Below, in pieces: positions 25,237 to 36,349 of a stretch of 64,000 nucleotides of DNA. Within the stretch, counting starts at the first letter, position 1, and every line of letters starts with the position of its first letter. Source of the DNA: Amborella trichopoda (taxonomy: Eukaryota > Streptophyta > Magnoliopsida > Amborellales > Amborellaceae); contig NW_006498608.1 in NCBI RefSeq assembly GCF_000471905.2, positions 7,036,489 through 7,100,488 on the forward strand, read 5' to 3'. A model generated the notes under the pieces. It did not search any database. It saw nothing but the letters and a program-made list of their open reading frames with translations, and was not told where the DNA came from. The position numbers were made by a program, and so were the translations under genes.

Positions 25237-25707
25237 ATGGATCGTTACGTCCATGTCAAACTCCTGAACTCTTTCATCGTTTCTCTCTCTAAAACCCCCG
25301 ACTACCGCTTTGCCCTGAGCAATGGCAAACGCGTTTCACTCGTAGAAACCGTGGGCGTGGTGGTGGGTAGAGAGAGAAAGGACAAGTTCCTCCGCTTCCA
25401 TCTTGACGATGGCAGCGCCCTGCTCCCCTGCATTCTCTGGCTGAACCACCTGTATCTCAGCCCTAGTCCATCTCCACGTGATGAGTTGCTTTTTACGATG
25501 GCAGTCGAACAGGCGGAGGAGGTGGCTTTGGGGAAATTGATGACTGTTAGAGGGAGGATCACTGAGTATAGAGGGGTTAAGCAGATCACTGTCTCCAATT
25601 TGAGGGTCGAAGAGAACCCGAATGCCGAGATTCTTCACTGGTTGCAGTGCATCAAGTTGGGGAAAGAATCTTACAATTTACGACCGCCACTCACTTCGAA
25701 TTCGTGA
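25237..25707 (+). CDS. STN1: STN1, CST telomere complex subunit (OB fold)
   Basis: Single-exon gene, 156 aa, about the length I recall for Arabidopsis STN1 (At1g07130, 160 aa). STN1 is the small OB-fold subunit of the CST (CTC1-STN1-TEN1) complex that binds single-stranded DNA and protects chromosome ends in the nucleus. The protein opens MDRYVHVKLL; the OB fold spans about residues 20-140, with LVETVGVVVGRE, DKFLRFHLDDGSA, CILWLNHL and GRITEYRGVKQITV strands, and ends with the STN1 hallmark NAEILHWLQCIKLGKESY. The start is the first ATG after a CT-rich leader (25202-25222) and fits family N-termini. Its neighbours are transporter copies 3 and 4, which are unrelated in function. No fault is visible. 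The call rests on the C-terminal hallmark and the OB-fold pattern together. Confidence 0.93.
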   Translation: MDRYVHVKLLNSFIVSLSKTPDYRFALSNGKRVSLVETVGVVVGRERKDKFLRFHLDDGSALLPCILWLNHLYLSPSPSPRDELLFTMAVEQAEEVALGKLMTVRGRITEYRGVKQITVSNLRVEENPNAEILHWLQCIKLGKESYNLRPPLTSNS

Positions 25708-28079
25708 TTCTGATGAACACGGGGCTTGAGGTTAAGTTTAGAGTTAATGGTGACTAACCCATTTTGTGAATTAGGGTTTTTCGTTTCTTGTTTTGTTCTC
25801 TTCTAAGGAGAAATTGGGTATGAACTAAAAGCGTCGTTTTGAATACATGGAATCCATTTTCTGGTTTTGGGTTTTATCTCTTCTCTCCATAGAGAGAAGT
25901 TGGGTGTTGATTGAACTATGAACTTTTATATTTTGTGTACATGCTGCACTTTTGAATTATTGGTTATGAGGAGCCCTATGTGATTTGGGGTTTTCTCTCT
26001 TCTTTTTTTCGTTATCTCAGAGAGAGAGAGAGAGAGAGAGAGTTGATTGAATTGTTTATTGGGATTTTGTGTGTGTGTTCTTTAGCCAAATGAGCTTAAC
26101 TTAATTGATGTTCAAGAATTTAAGTACTCTGATCCTTGAAGGATCGTTAATTGGTTTGTGATTTTTTTAGTTTCGCTCGTAAAACACAGAGCGCGCTCTT
26201 AAAGCACTGTAATTTTGTTTTGAAATAAGTTCAAACTTCAAATCTCTATAGAACTTTGTAGCTAAAATCCTAACTGCTGGACTCATTTGTACAAAAGAGG
26301 TCATTATTTCGATATACAACGACTTCTCTTACTGTTATGAATACAAAAATTTCTTATAATTAGTAAGAATGTCTTGTTATTTCAGTCCTAGTTATTGTTT
26401 CGATTCTAGCTATTTCTGTATTGTTTTTATTCACTTAGGAAAAGTGGCTATAACATAATATCATAAACACAAGACAATAAACAACAATGTAAATAATGTC
26501 AGGGAAACCATATTGATGGATTGGCTTGACAACTGATCACTAAAAGACTTATGACCATCACATGACCTACTTCATATTATTGTTGGGGAACATGATCTCT
26601 CCGGGTTCAGAGTTACATGAGGCTTCCTCTCTACCAATAATTATAGCTCTTTCATTGAATCAGTAAAGGAACATGCACTCAATTGTTCTAACTTCAATGA
26701 AAATAGGGAGCAGCCCATACAACACAATTTCCAAGTGGTGATCTCCAAGAAGAAACTTACAAAGAGTCACTAAACAAACAGTTATCAGTCCTCTTAATGA
26801 ATTTCATTCGGTCTACGGAAGTGGCTATGAGAGACTATAATTCTTAACTGAAATTACTTTAGACCTCAATTTTGTCAATTTGCAACTTTATTGATGGATA
26901 ACATTGTTATATGGAGTTTTTTATTTTCATGTTTCAGAGTGAAGGCTATGGAAGTTATACTAATGTAAAGCCAAGGTCCTACATAAGGGGAAAAGAAATC
27001 TATTACTGTAAAAAAAAAAATTATCGAAAGGCATAATAACAAACAAATAAATAAAGTCATTTACTTATATATTCTTCATTGATTGTTTGTTTTTATTCAA
27101 TCTTACATTCTCCTTTTTAATTGCTTGATCTTTCTTTCTTTTTTTGGCTTACTTCAACTTGCACAAACTGAGAGTTACGTAATATAATTAGAGTTTTAGG
27201 ATGTGGCTTGTTTATATCCCAAGTCACATTAGAAACAAATATAAAATACAAACAAAGCAAATAGTTTTTTAAACAACTATATAGCCACTTCTGTTACTAC
27301 TGATATCCTCTCCCAATTATTGTAAAGTTAGTCCGACGTCGATTTTGGTTTTGACTTTGGAGAGGTATCACTGAGTAGAAGCAGATACTTAAAGGAAAAT
27401 GCATCAGCCAAGAATGACATAGCTTCTATGCTCTTAGATATCAAATGTGGTTCAAACACAAAAAAAAGGGGATTATTCCATTGAGATATTGGAAATTGCC
27501 CAAATATGGTGGAAAGAATAAGGCAAATATGCCAAGATTGAGAAGATTGTTTGTTATTGGCTTACGTTTGTTCCCCAAAATTTGAGGCTTCAAATATAAA
27601 GTTTTAAGTCCACATTTTTCACAAGAAGGACCTGGCCCATCAAAGAAAGAATCAATGAAAAGGTAAGCATTGGAGAAAATCCAATCTTTATATGGGAGGA
27701 AATTTTTTTATTACTGAGAACTTCAACTTGTTGAAACTTGAAGCCTTGAAGTTGCAAAAGATAAAAAATATCTAAGAACATTGAGATTTGTCGAAGGTGT
27801 AAATCCCAACAACCTGTCTTGAATCTATTTATGTTCCTCATCTCATTTTTCTCTATGTTTATTGATCTTTCATCTTCTTTTTACTTTAGTGATTACTACC
27901 CCCTCCACATTTAGATGATTGCTCCAATAGATCCAGGACAATTACATGAATGGAAAATGAATGAATTAATCTTAAAACAAGAGCACTGTCCCTTCCCTAT
28001 GTCATTCATTCCTCATATCAAAAAACAATCAATGCAATTACTTGAAACAAGAATGCAATTACTTGAAACAAGAATGCAA
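25708..28079. other. Spacer between STN1 and copy 4
   Basis: A (GA)11 microsatellite lies at 26021-26042. The remaining sequence is AT-rich. 27440-27840 has a composition suggesting old coding sequence on either strand, but nothing I can identify. No RNA gene seen. Confidence 0.4.
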
Positions 28080-31000
28080 TCACTTTTGCATGCCCAATTT
28101 CGCAGAGGAATGAGAAGAGTGTTCCATGGAGGCTTGTATTTCTTCTAGTGTTCTTCCCTTTGTTTCTGGTACCAACTTTGCTACAAATAGTACGGTAACC
28201 CCACATACCCCAGAGAACATGAAAAATGTCCCTGAAACACGAGAGACAATATACTATTAGTTTATACTAAACTTCCTATTGATTTTCCATATAAGTGTAT
28301 CCACACTTATATGGATAATTTTGGTGGATTTTCTTCACTTATATTTTTTATGTTACAAACCTGCTTTGCTCCAACTCATGAAGAAGTTGTAAGAATAGGA
28401 CATGATCCAAGAACCAAACCAGTGAACCAGGCTCACAAGGCTTCCTGCTGTTCCCTTCACATTTAGTGGGAATACCTACAAAAGAGATTTCATTCTAGTA
28501 AAAGTCTGAACATTCCCCATATTAAATATTTTTTGTAACAACAATCCTCACATTATGCAATATTTTGTAACTTAATCATTAACAAGTGGTCATAATGCCT
28601 GACAAAGAACTCACCTCAGCCATCATGACCCAGGGTATTGCACCCATGCCCAATGAGAATGCAGCTATATACACCTTACAGTTGTTGACAAGAAAAGGAA
28701 AGAATCTCAGACTGCTGAACTCATATAAGCAAACTGATAAACCAATAAGCATAACCTTTCTTCTTGAAAAGGAAAGCGAAGTTTTTTACAGTATCTGAAA
28801 TTTACCAGTAAACCAGTGAGGGCTAGTATTGGTGCAAATTCAAATGTATTATCCTGATCCTGTATCATAGATTTGTCAAAGATAATTTAGAGAACTTGAA
28901 GTTTAGTCTGTCCCCCACCCCCCCCCCCCCCCACCGCACCAAAAAAAAAAGAAAAAGGGTTTACAGAACTTTAAGCAAATGTGTGATATCTTAAAAGTGC
29001 AATGACATTTTTTTTTTCACCTGCAATACGAAGGATAGTGCAGCCAAAAGGGAGCCCAAACATGTCCCGGAAGCAGATATCTGAAACTCACAATCTTCAT
29101 CATGAGCTTATTTTTATCGATATTCAATACCTTTTAACCACAGCTCAACAGTTTCTTTTTGGTTTCTCATCTTTTTAAGTGCTTACCATGAGAAGTGGTC
29201 TCCTTCCAAACTTGTCCATCAAAAGCGTAACCAACCCCGTTAATGGAACCTGTAAAGATAACGTTGAATTGTAGATTTTCACCTATAACAATTGTTTAGA
29301 GGTTTCAGAATGGAATTTAAAGGGACCTGAATAGTGGCCATGGCTATAGTCCCAACAGCTCCTGAAGAGAAACCTGAAAGCACAGACAAGGAGGCATTAA
29401 ACTATGTTTATATTATTTATAAAAGAGGCGAGATTTTATCATATGTTTAGGGTTGTGGAAGTGTTCTTATGACCTGCTGATACAAAAGTTTCACTGGCAT
29501 AGAATGCAATTCCATTGATTCCTCCAAATTGTTGTAGTGCAATCAGGCCAACTCCAACCTAGTTATTGAAACAATGGATCTTGAGAAAAGTCCCCAGGAA
29601 TAGATTACGGATTGGATGCTTATGAGTTTAGGTTATAAGGGTGCTCACAATAAGGGGATGTGTATATTTCCTTTGGAACAAGTCCTGTAGTTTGCCTTGA
29701 GGGAGACCTTCAATAATTGTAATGTAGTCCTATACAAACATTAAAACTACTATTATCCATCCTCATGCTTACGTTACTTGTATTCAAATGGTGACACTTC
29801 CTATTTTCATTGAAATTATAACTTATAAGAGCTACACACTTGGATTTCGGCTGCCTCCTCTGAAATATCAGCACCTTTTCCACGCAGTGTTTGTAGTGCT
29901 ACTTCAAACTCATTATGGCTACCAACTTTTGCCTGCAATTTTGATTTTTTATTTTTTTTAAACGACACAAGGTCATCAGTTGCATTGATTCCAAAAAAAA
30001 GAAAATAAAAGAAAAGCACATCAGTGCCGGTAAATTCTATGAATGCAGGAAGTTGGAGTTGCAAATGAAAGCTAACCAGCCATCTAGGAGACTCTGGAAC
30101 CAGAGAGAGGCCAAATAGTAATATCAGGCATGGAAGCACCCCTGTTCATGGAAATGTCAAATATAAGTACAGTAGTAAGGTCTCTAACTAGTTTGTGTTC
30201 ATGAAACATATGCTATTCACTCATGTGGCAGTGAAAGTTACCAATTAATGCCAAAACACGCCAGGTCAATATCGTTCCCAATATGAATGCTGTTGAAGCT
30301 CCACTGCATATCATCAACTTAAAAAGAAGAAAGAACATGATCAATATTTCCATCTATAAAAATAGAAAATATACTATTCTTTTCCGAAAGATAGGAAAAA
30401 AAAAAGTATCCCCATGTATCTAGTTATTTTCTTACCTGGTTCACTGTTGTTAAACCGCCTCTAAGATTCTTGGGTGTTATTTCTGCTATGTACACAGGAA
30501 CCTGCACATCCAATTTATTCATTGTTTGTTTTTTCCTGTTTTGAGTGAAAATATACTATAATCCAATGGACTATGGAGAAACCATGGTCCCTTAGTTGTC
30601 AATTAGTCACCATTATCACCTGAGATAATGCATGATGATGGAGAGAAAATGGAACCCACCATTGAGCTTGTGTCCTATACCAGGTAGTCTGTCTCCACAT
30701 CACTGTCCATCATTTCAATGGATGGTGACGATCCAATGGACTATTATTTTTCTTTAATCCATAGATTACAGTACATCTTCCCTTTCTTTAAAGCATAAGA
30801 GATTTTGGTTCAGCAATGTATTTGTAAATGAGAGGAAGTGCTTTGAGCATACCACATAAGAAAGCATGCCTATTCCATATCCCACTGAGAGTCTTCCGAT
30901 ATCCAAAGACCATGCAGCCTTTCAAACAAACAGAGCTCATATTTTATTATGCATTTCAACTTGAATAGTTGTTTAGCCTCACTTATATCATGTAAATTTT

Positions 31001-32933
31001 TTAAACTAAGTTGTCTGTTGCTAGATATTGGGTTTACTTGTATTGTGTAATTGGAATAGACTTTTCCATCATAATTTTGTGTTCACAGTATCAGTATCAT
31101 GAGGTAAGATAGCAAACCTTTGAATAATATATTGCAAGCCATCCGATCATACAGAAGCCACCTGATATTCTCATTGCCTGTTCATAAAACCCGAATATAT
31201 GGATACAAGTTCATGAAAATGGCAACTTCAGAGAGCTCCTTTGGCAAACATAAATGTATTGTCATGTATCTGATTACTATGCCACTTACCCCTTTCCGGC
31301 CTATAGAATCGGCAACACGTCCACTCATTACAGCACCAACCATTGAACCGATGGTCAAGATGGACCCAAAAACAGAGTACTGCACAATGAAACCTGATTT
31401 GTAAATATGGTATCTTTGGATTTTGCATAAATCACCGTTGCTAATCCAAATAAGTTTTGGACGTAAGAGGATTTAAATTGTAGGTGGAAGCTACATAATG
31501 GTTTGATTCATAGTTACCGGGAGCGGGAGCATCGGATTGACAGCTGCCAAAGCTCCAGAGCTCGGGGAGATTGAGATCCCGTATGAACGGGGAGCACATT
31601 CTCAATATATCGGGATCTAGATCCTTATTTAATGGGTACGCGTTCCATGTCAAATGGGATCGTATTCCCATATTCATTAGGACCGTGCTCCCACCAACAA
31701 TAGGATCGTGCCTCCATCTAAGAATTATAGCGTTCCAATTTGGAAAGGATCGAGCTCCATTCAAGGAAGGATCGCGTTCTGTGCATGATTAGTCCGCACT
31801 CCTATCGCAGAACTCCACTTGTATGAAATTTTGGCTTAAAATATAATTGTTATATTTTAAAAATTAATTGCATTTAAAAAGTTTGTTTTAGGAAGTTTCG
31901 AGAACATAGGGATGGAGTTCCGGAAACATAGGCATCGCACTCCTAAAATTCTGGGAACAGGGATCTAATTTATTAAGGTACGAGACCTACAATTTTAAGG
32001 AACGCGATCCGTGCGACAATGGGATCAAGATCCTTTGTGCATGGGATCGAGAATCCTATAACTAGGACCCAGCTCCTGAAAAATTTAAAGCGAGTTCCGG
32101 TCGAGATCCCGGCCATAGAACGCCGAAGCTAGGTTCTGGAGTGGGAGCACCACCCTAGTTGGGCACTCCCAATAACTATCGTTTGATTAGCATGTGATAG
32201 TATCACAAATTTTAGCCTATGATCAAATCATAGAAAATACAGGAGTTATATAACTGAAACAATTTGAGTTTCTTGACTGTTGCGGTCTTGTCTGTCTGTG
32301 TTCTCAAGTTTGTTTGAATCCTTTGCCATCACAATGAATTTAACAGTTTATGACAATAACCCCTACCATCCTCTTATTCAGTTACCGCAGTTAAGAAAGA
32401 AATTTAATTTACAAAATGTGGACAAAAGGTAAGGGCGGGAGTGAGTGCTGATCACCTCCGCTAACGTAAGACCGAGTTCATGCCTGATGGATGACTGAGT
32501 TGGTGACGAAAAACCCACCTGCAATCACTCATCAGAGCAGCTAATCATTAATTAGAAAACTTAATTACACCAACCCAATTGCTCTATTCCTTAACCCAAC
32601 ATTAATTCTGTAAAAGATGACATTCCAACAAACAATAATTGTAACTCTTAAGCAAAAATAGGCCACAGTTCAAATTAATCAAAACTCTGAAAAACAACTT
32701 CATGAAATAATCGAGTAAGCTGAATTCTCGATAGAGCTTACAGCACAACCAAATTCGAATGAACCGGCAACCGCTACAAAGGTGCTGAGAAGAACCATCC
32801 AAATTGATCCTCCATCTTTTCCATTTGAAGAAGAATCAGTGCTCAAAATGACTTCCTTCCCCTTTGAAATAAGGGGTTGCTTTAGATCAGATTGGAGGCC
32901 TTGCCCCACCTCCAAGTCCTTAGAGATAGACAT
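28080..32933 (-). CDS. ERD6-like 7-type sugar transporter (copy 4), intact
   Basis: Eighteen exons summing to 1488 nt (495 aa): 32933-32742, 32518-32456, 31379-31290, 31177-31118, 30918-30853, 30501-30436, 30317-30242, 30141-30077, 29932-29840, 29729-29649, 29558-29474, 29373-29327, 29249-29187, 29080-29021, 28859-28806, 28674-28615, 28475-28361, 28231-28080. Every intron is GT-AG and intron phases equal those of copy 3. Family marks: [18 protein letters not shown] (220-226), QQFGGING (293-300), DKFGRR (340-345), PETKGRT (467-473), then a polar tail ending GMQK. Predicted proton-coupled or facilitative monosaccharide carrier, probably of the vacuolar membrane (family knowledge). The N-terminal cytosolic tail is ten residues longer than in copy 3, with a KQPLISK stretch. 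Exon 15 offers two acceptors 6 nt apart (ACAG|GATCAG|GAT), so two isoforms differing by two residues are possible. A hAT element lies in intron 2 and a MITE in intron 5. Confidence 0.95.
30545..30790. mobile_element. MITE, type 2 copy b (intron 5 of copy 4)
   Basis: Relative of 12298-12535. Inverted ends are built on a(g/t)a(c/t)tataatccaatggac at left and tccatagattacagtacat at right, with tgatggagagaa and gatggtgacgatccaa blocks inside. Confidence 0.55.
31501..32188. mobile_element. Non-autonomous hAT-type element with 8-bp target duplication (intron 2 of copy 4)
   Basis: The element occupies 31509-32180 (672 bp), flanked by a perfect 8-bp direct repeat gtttgatt at 31501-31508 and 32181-32188. 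Ends are imperfect inverted repeats: left catagttaccgggagcg, right cactcccaataactatc. An 8-bp duplication is the mark of the hAT superfamily. The interior is unusual: dozens of variants of gggatcg, cgagctcc and gcgttcc words, far more GC-rich than the host intron. It carries no transposase. Confidence 0.8.
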
Positions 32934-33431
32934 TCCACTCCTTTGATGAAGCTGATTGTCAATGAACCTGAGAACAATTCCTCAGAGTGGAAACTTCTCT
33001 TTTCCACGGAGGAAAGGTTCTCTTCAGCTTGAGGGGAGGGTTGATCTCCATTTTGTTCTTATAGAGATACTTTATGTCACCAACCAAAGAAAAAAGAAAG
33101 GAGTTCTTTGTTGGTTTTTGATAATTGAGATGAATTTGGTTTTTGATAATTGAGATGAATTGTTTGTTTTATAGAGAGAGCAGAGCACATATGATTCTTT
33201 AGCTGTAGCTGAGGTGTCCACCTCAAGCCATGTCAATCAAAATCTTTAAAAGAATGGAAAATACCAGTGATTTATGTAACCTTCATTTCTCAAGCATTTA
33301 TTTATAATAAAAACTCTCAATTGCTTGTCTAGTTTCCATTGATTTTTAAGGTTAGTTCCTATTCAATTCCTTGCAACTGGGGTTTGGCTCATTTCATTAG
33401 GCGAAAAGGATGTTATATCTACATGGGGAAG
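32934..33431. other. 5' flank of copy 4
   Basis: Presumed leader and promoter of copy 4. A 22-bp duplication at 33112-33160 (gtttttgataattgagatgaa twice) is the only structure seen. Confidence 0.4.
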
Positions 33432-33639
33432 TATACAATAAGACCAATTAGTTTTTGGTATAAAAGAGTAAATGATCCTTAGCCATCTAATGTGAAATCC
33501 GGCAGCTTGAGGTGTACCATCAAGTACGTGCAAAGTTTGAGGTAAGTTTTTTTCAAACTTTGCAAGGAGAAATGAAACACCTTTGATTTCACATCTAGTG
33601 GCTTAATATGGGACCTTTTGATAGCAGTCTTATTGTATA
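33432..33639. mobile_element. MITE with perfect 13-bp inverted ends
   Basis: 208 bp bounded by tatacaataagac and gtcttattgtata, perfect inverted complements. The interior atttcacatctagtggctta resembles sequence at 22960-23000, suggesting a further relative there. Confidence 0.75.
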
Positions 33640-34189
33640 AAATCTCATATTATAGTAAACAGGAACATTATTGTACATGGGGTTCTTTTCAATGGTTCAT
33701 AGTAAGGACAAATTTTTGAGCTGATATAGCATAGCAAGTTGTGGTTGGTATTCCCCTTTTACCAAAAACAAAGAAACAAGGGATGTGTAAAGGTAATCAA
33801 AGTTCGTCTTATTGGAGCTAGGGACAAATCCAGCCTATTCTTGCTCATAACTTGTACGTTCGTCCAATCACATATAGAAAAGGCTCGCACGCCTCCCTTT
33901 GAAAATATGTTAATAGCCCTCACATTTCACAACGAGTCATGTATACATTACATTATTCTTGGAAGAGCATGCATGCATATTCACTGATTTGTTGACTCAT
34001 TTTCATATATAAAAAAGAAACATATTAAAAAACGAAAAATATACAAAGAGACTATTTATTTTTAGAGAAATTATCAGATATAACCCCGGTAGTTGCCTAT
34101 ATTTGAAACTGACCTTTATTTTTTATGTAATACATCTATATCTGTTTTTAGCTTTTTTCTTCCCTAAAAGGTGTTTTTACCCCTGTAAC

Positions 34190-34470
34190 AGCTCTATTAG
34201 AGCCGTGGCAGCTTGAAGGGTTGCTGGAATCCTTCAGCCAAGCTTCGTGGTGCACCACGAAGCCTATAAACCCCACAGCTCTATTAGAGGTGTGGCAGCT
34301 CTAACTTCCTGGTGCACCAAGAATCCTATACATTGGTTCAGACCTGCTATGTCCATGACGGTCGCCACAACTATATTAGAGCCATGGCGGCTCGAAGGGT
34401 TCCTGTAACCCTTTGGCTAGGTTTCTTGATGCTCCAAAAAGCCTATAACCGTCACGGACATAGAAGCCTA
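34190..34470. repeat. Repeat with duplicated and inverted blocks
   Basis: The block tattagagccgtggcagctt (34197) recurs as tattagagccatggcggctc (34374), each followed by gaagggtt. The pair ctatgtccatgacggt (34347-34362) and accgtcacggacatag (34448-34463) forms a 16-bp inverted repeat with one mismatch. It directly adjoins the minisatellite and may be the end of the same element. No coding content. Confidence 0.55.
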
Positions 34471-34487
34471 AACCCTAAAGCACACGT

Positions 34488-35075
34488 GCACCGGTTCAAG
34501 CCTCAAAAACACTTCACACGTGCGCACGCATCACACGCGCGACACACCACTCCTACATGTGCCACACGTACGACACACACTACTCTCACATGTGACACAC
34601 GTGGGATACACACCACTCCCGCATGTGACACACGTGTGACACTCACATACACGTACACGTCACACATGTGACACACACCACTCCCACATGTGTCATGCCC
34701 ACATGTGACACACATGGGCCACACACCACTCCCACATGTGACACACGTGCAACACGCACATATACGTATTCGTGCCACACGCACACTCCCACACGTGCCA
34801 CACGCACATGTGTACGTATGCACCGGTTCAAGCCTCAAAAATACCTTCACACGTGCATACGTGTCACACGTGTGACACACCACTCCCAGATGTGACACAC
34901 GACACGTACATACACGTACACGTCACACATGCGACACACACAACTCCCATATGTGCCACGCCCACATGTGACACACGTGGGACACAAGTGGGACACGCAC
35001 ATACACGTACATACAAGTCACACACCACTCCCACATGTACCACGCGTACGACACACACATGCACATGTGCACTAA
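34488..35075. repeat. CACGTG/CACATG minisatellite with a 332-bp higher-order period
   Basis: Dense array of variants of cacaccactcccacatgtg and gacacacgtg. The block gcaccggttcaagcctcaaaa occurs at 34488 and 34820, giving a 332-bp higher-order unit. Open frames seen on both strands here are by-products of a stop-poor repeat. Long alternating purine-pyrimidine tracts and many CACGTG palindromes are present. Confidence 0.9.
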
Positions 35076-36110
35076 TGCCCTAGTATTTTCACTTGCATTA
35101 ATTTTCTAAGTACATAGTTATTTATATTATATTTGAATATTCATCCTTCGATGTGGGATAATTCCCAAACATCATTAAATGAAAATATAATGTAAATATA
35201 TGCTATTAATAGGCAATTTTAAATACATATGTTAATGATCCATGATGGTTATCACTAATGTTATTTGTTTTGACATCTCAAGTTCAAATCCCCTCTTGGG
35301 CCATATAATAGTTATCCCTTCTTGAGCTAATTTTTGTTCATCCCTTGGGCATATAATAAATTAAAGTGTTTTTACCAAAATTTATACGCATTTTATTAAT
35401 TTTTACATTGATAACCAAATATTTTATTTTATTTATTAATTTTTACATTAAAATCATGTAATGTACTATTTTTCCTACAGTTGTCAATAATACATTTTAA
35501 ATTATATAATATTATAAAATATTTTAAAATTGTTATTATTTATCTAATAAAATANNNNNNNNNNNNNNNNNNNNGTGTGATGCAAATTTAATACTTAAGT
35601 TTATAAAGGAAAAGAGCATCTCAATATTCACAAATTGATGAAAAAACTGAAAGTTAATAATGTAGTACCCTCATTTCTTATTGTATTTCTAAAAAACAAC
35701 ATTTATAATGAATTTTAATAATTTTTTCGGATTTTTTTGAAGCTTTAATCCGACCGATTCAGCCGATTCCCGATTCGGATCGGTTTTTGAGGTGCCCGAT
35801 CCGAGTCACCAATCCACTTTTTAAATAATTGGTTTACCAGGTTAATATGAAAGGTATATATTGTACTCAGTATATATAGGAAGAGTAGGTACAATATCTT
35901 GTATTTTATTGTAAGTCTAGATATAGTATAGGTACCTATGATTTATTTATATTCTTGTTATTTGTATTTGTCTATTTAAAACAAGCTTGTATATGCATAT
36001 TGCTTAATGAACTAAGAGTCTCTTGGAAGAATCCTTTCGTATAATCAACTAAATAAATATTCAAGAATTGGACTTGAGCTTGACTACTTAGCAGTTGATG
36101 TAAATACCAA

Positions 36111-36154
<44 letters not shown>

Positions 36155-36245
36155 CTTTGAAGGTATTCTTCTACCCAACCAAAGTTAATCCTGCTTTTTA
36201 TACCAAACTATCACCTAATTACCCGAAAAAAACTACGCAAAGCAT
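35076..36245. other. AT-rich spacer with repeat fragments
   Basis: It contains the gap, a GATTCGGATCGG-rich patch at 35740-35826 reminiscent of the element ends at 1-172 and 63585-63915, and a long (AT)n microsatellite at 36116-36153. No gene seen. Confidence 0.5.
35555..35574. other. Scaffold gap (20 N)
   Basis: Twenty Ns in AT-rich intergenic sequence; real gap size unknown. Confidence 0.95.
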
Positions 36246-36305
36246 ATAGATGAAAATGAATAGTGTTTTCTCCTATCGGATGGTGTGGATTAACAAATTG
36301 CAACG

Positions 36306-36349
36306 GCTCTGCTATGTCTGTTGCGATACCGAAACAGACATAGTAGAGC
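36306..36349. repeat. 17-bp inverted repeat (hairpin)
   Basis: Arms gctctgctatgtctgtt (36306-36322) and aacagacatagtagagc (36333-36349) pair at 16 of 17 positions around a 10-nt spacer. Related words (tagagcaattg, taacagctctacaagaaatg) continue to 36480, resembling subterminal repeats of a CACTA-like element. That class is a guess. Confidence 0.6.

Noticed and set aside
25302-25638. Minus-strand open frames of about 100 codons
   Set aside because: Exact antisense shadows of STN1, whose + strand frame has the family hallmarks.
27590-28206. Possible resistance-gene or other coding remnant upstream of the copy 4 stop
   Set aside because: Short open stretches on both strands without any motif I could defend; part of the + strand frame is antisense to the last exon of copy 4.
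34312-35083. Several overlapping open frames on both strands, one of 131 codons, rich in Thr-His-Thr or Val-Cys-His repeats
   Set aside because: They are translations of the stop-poor CACATGTG minisatellite in all frames; no unique sequence, splice context or start context.
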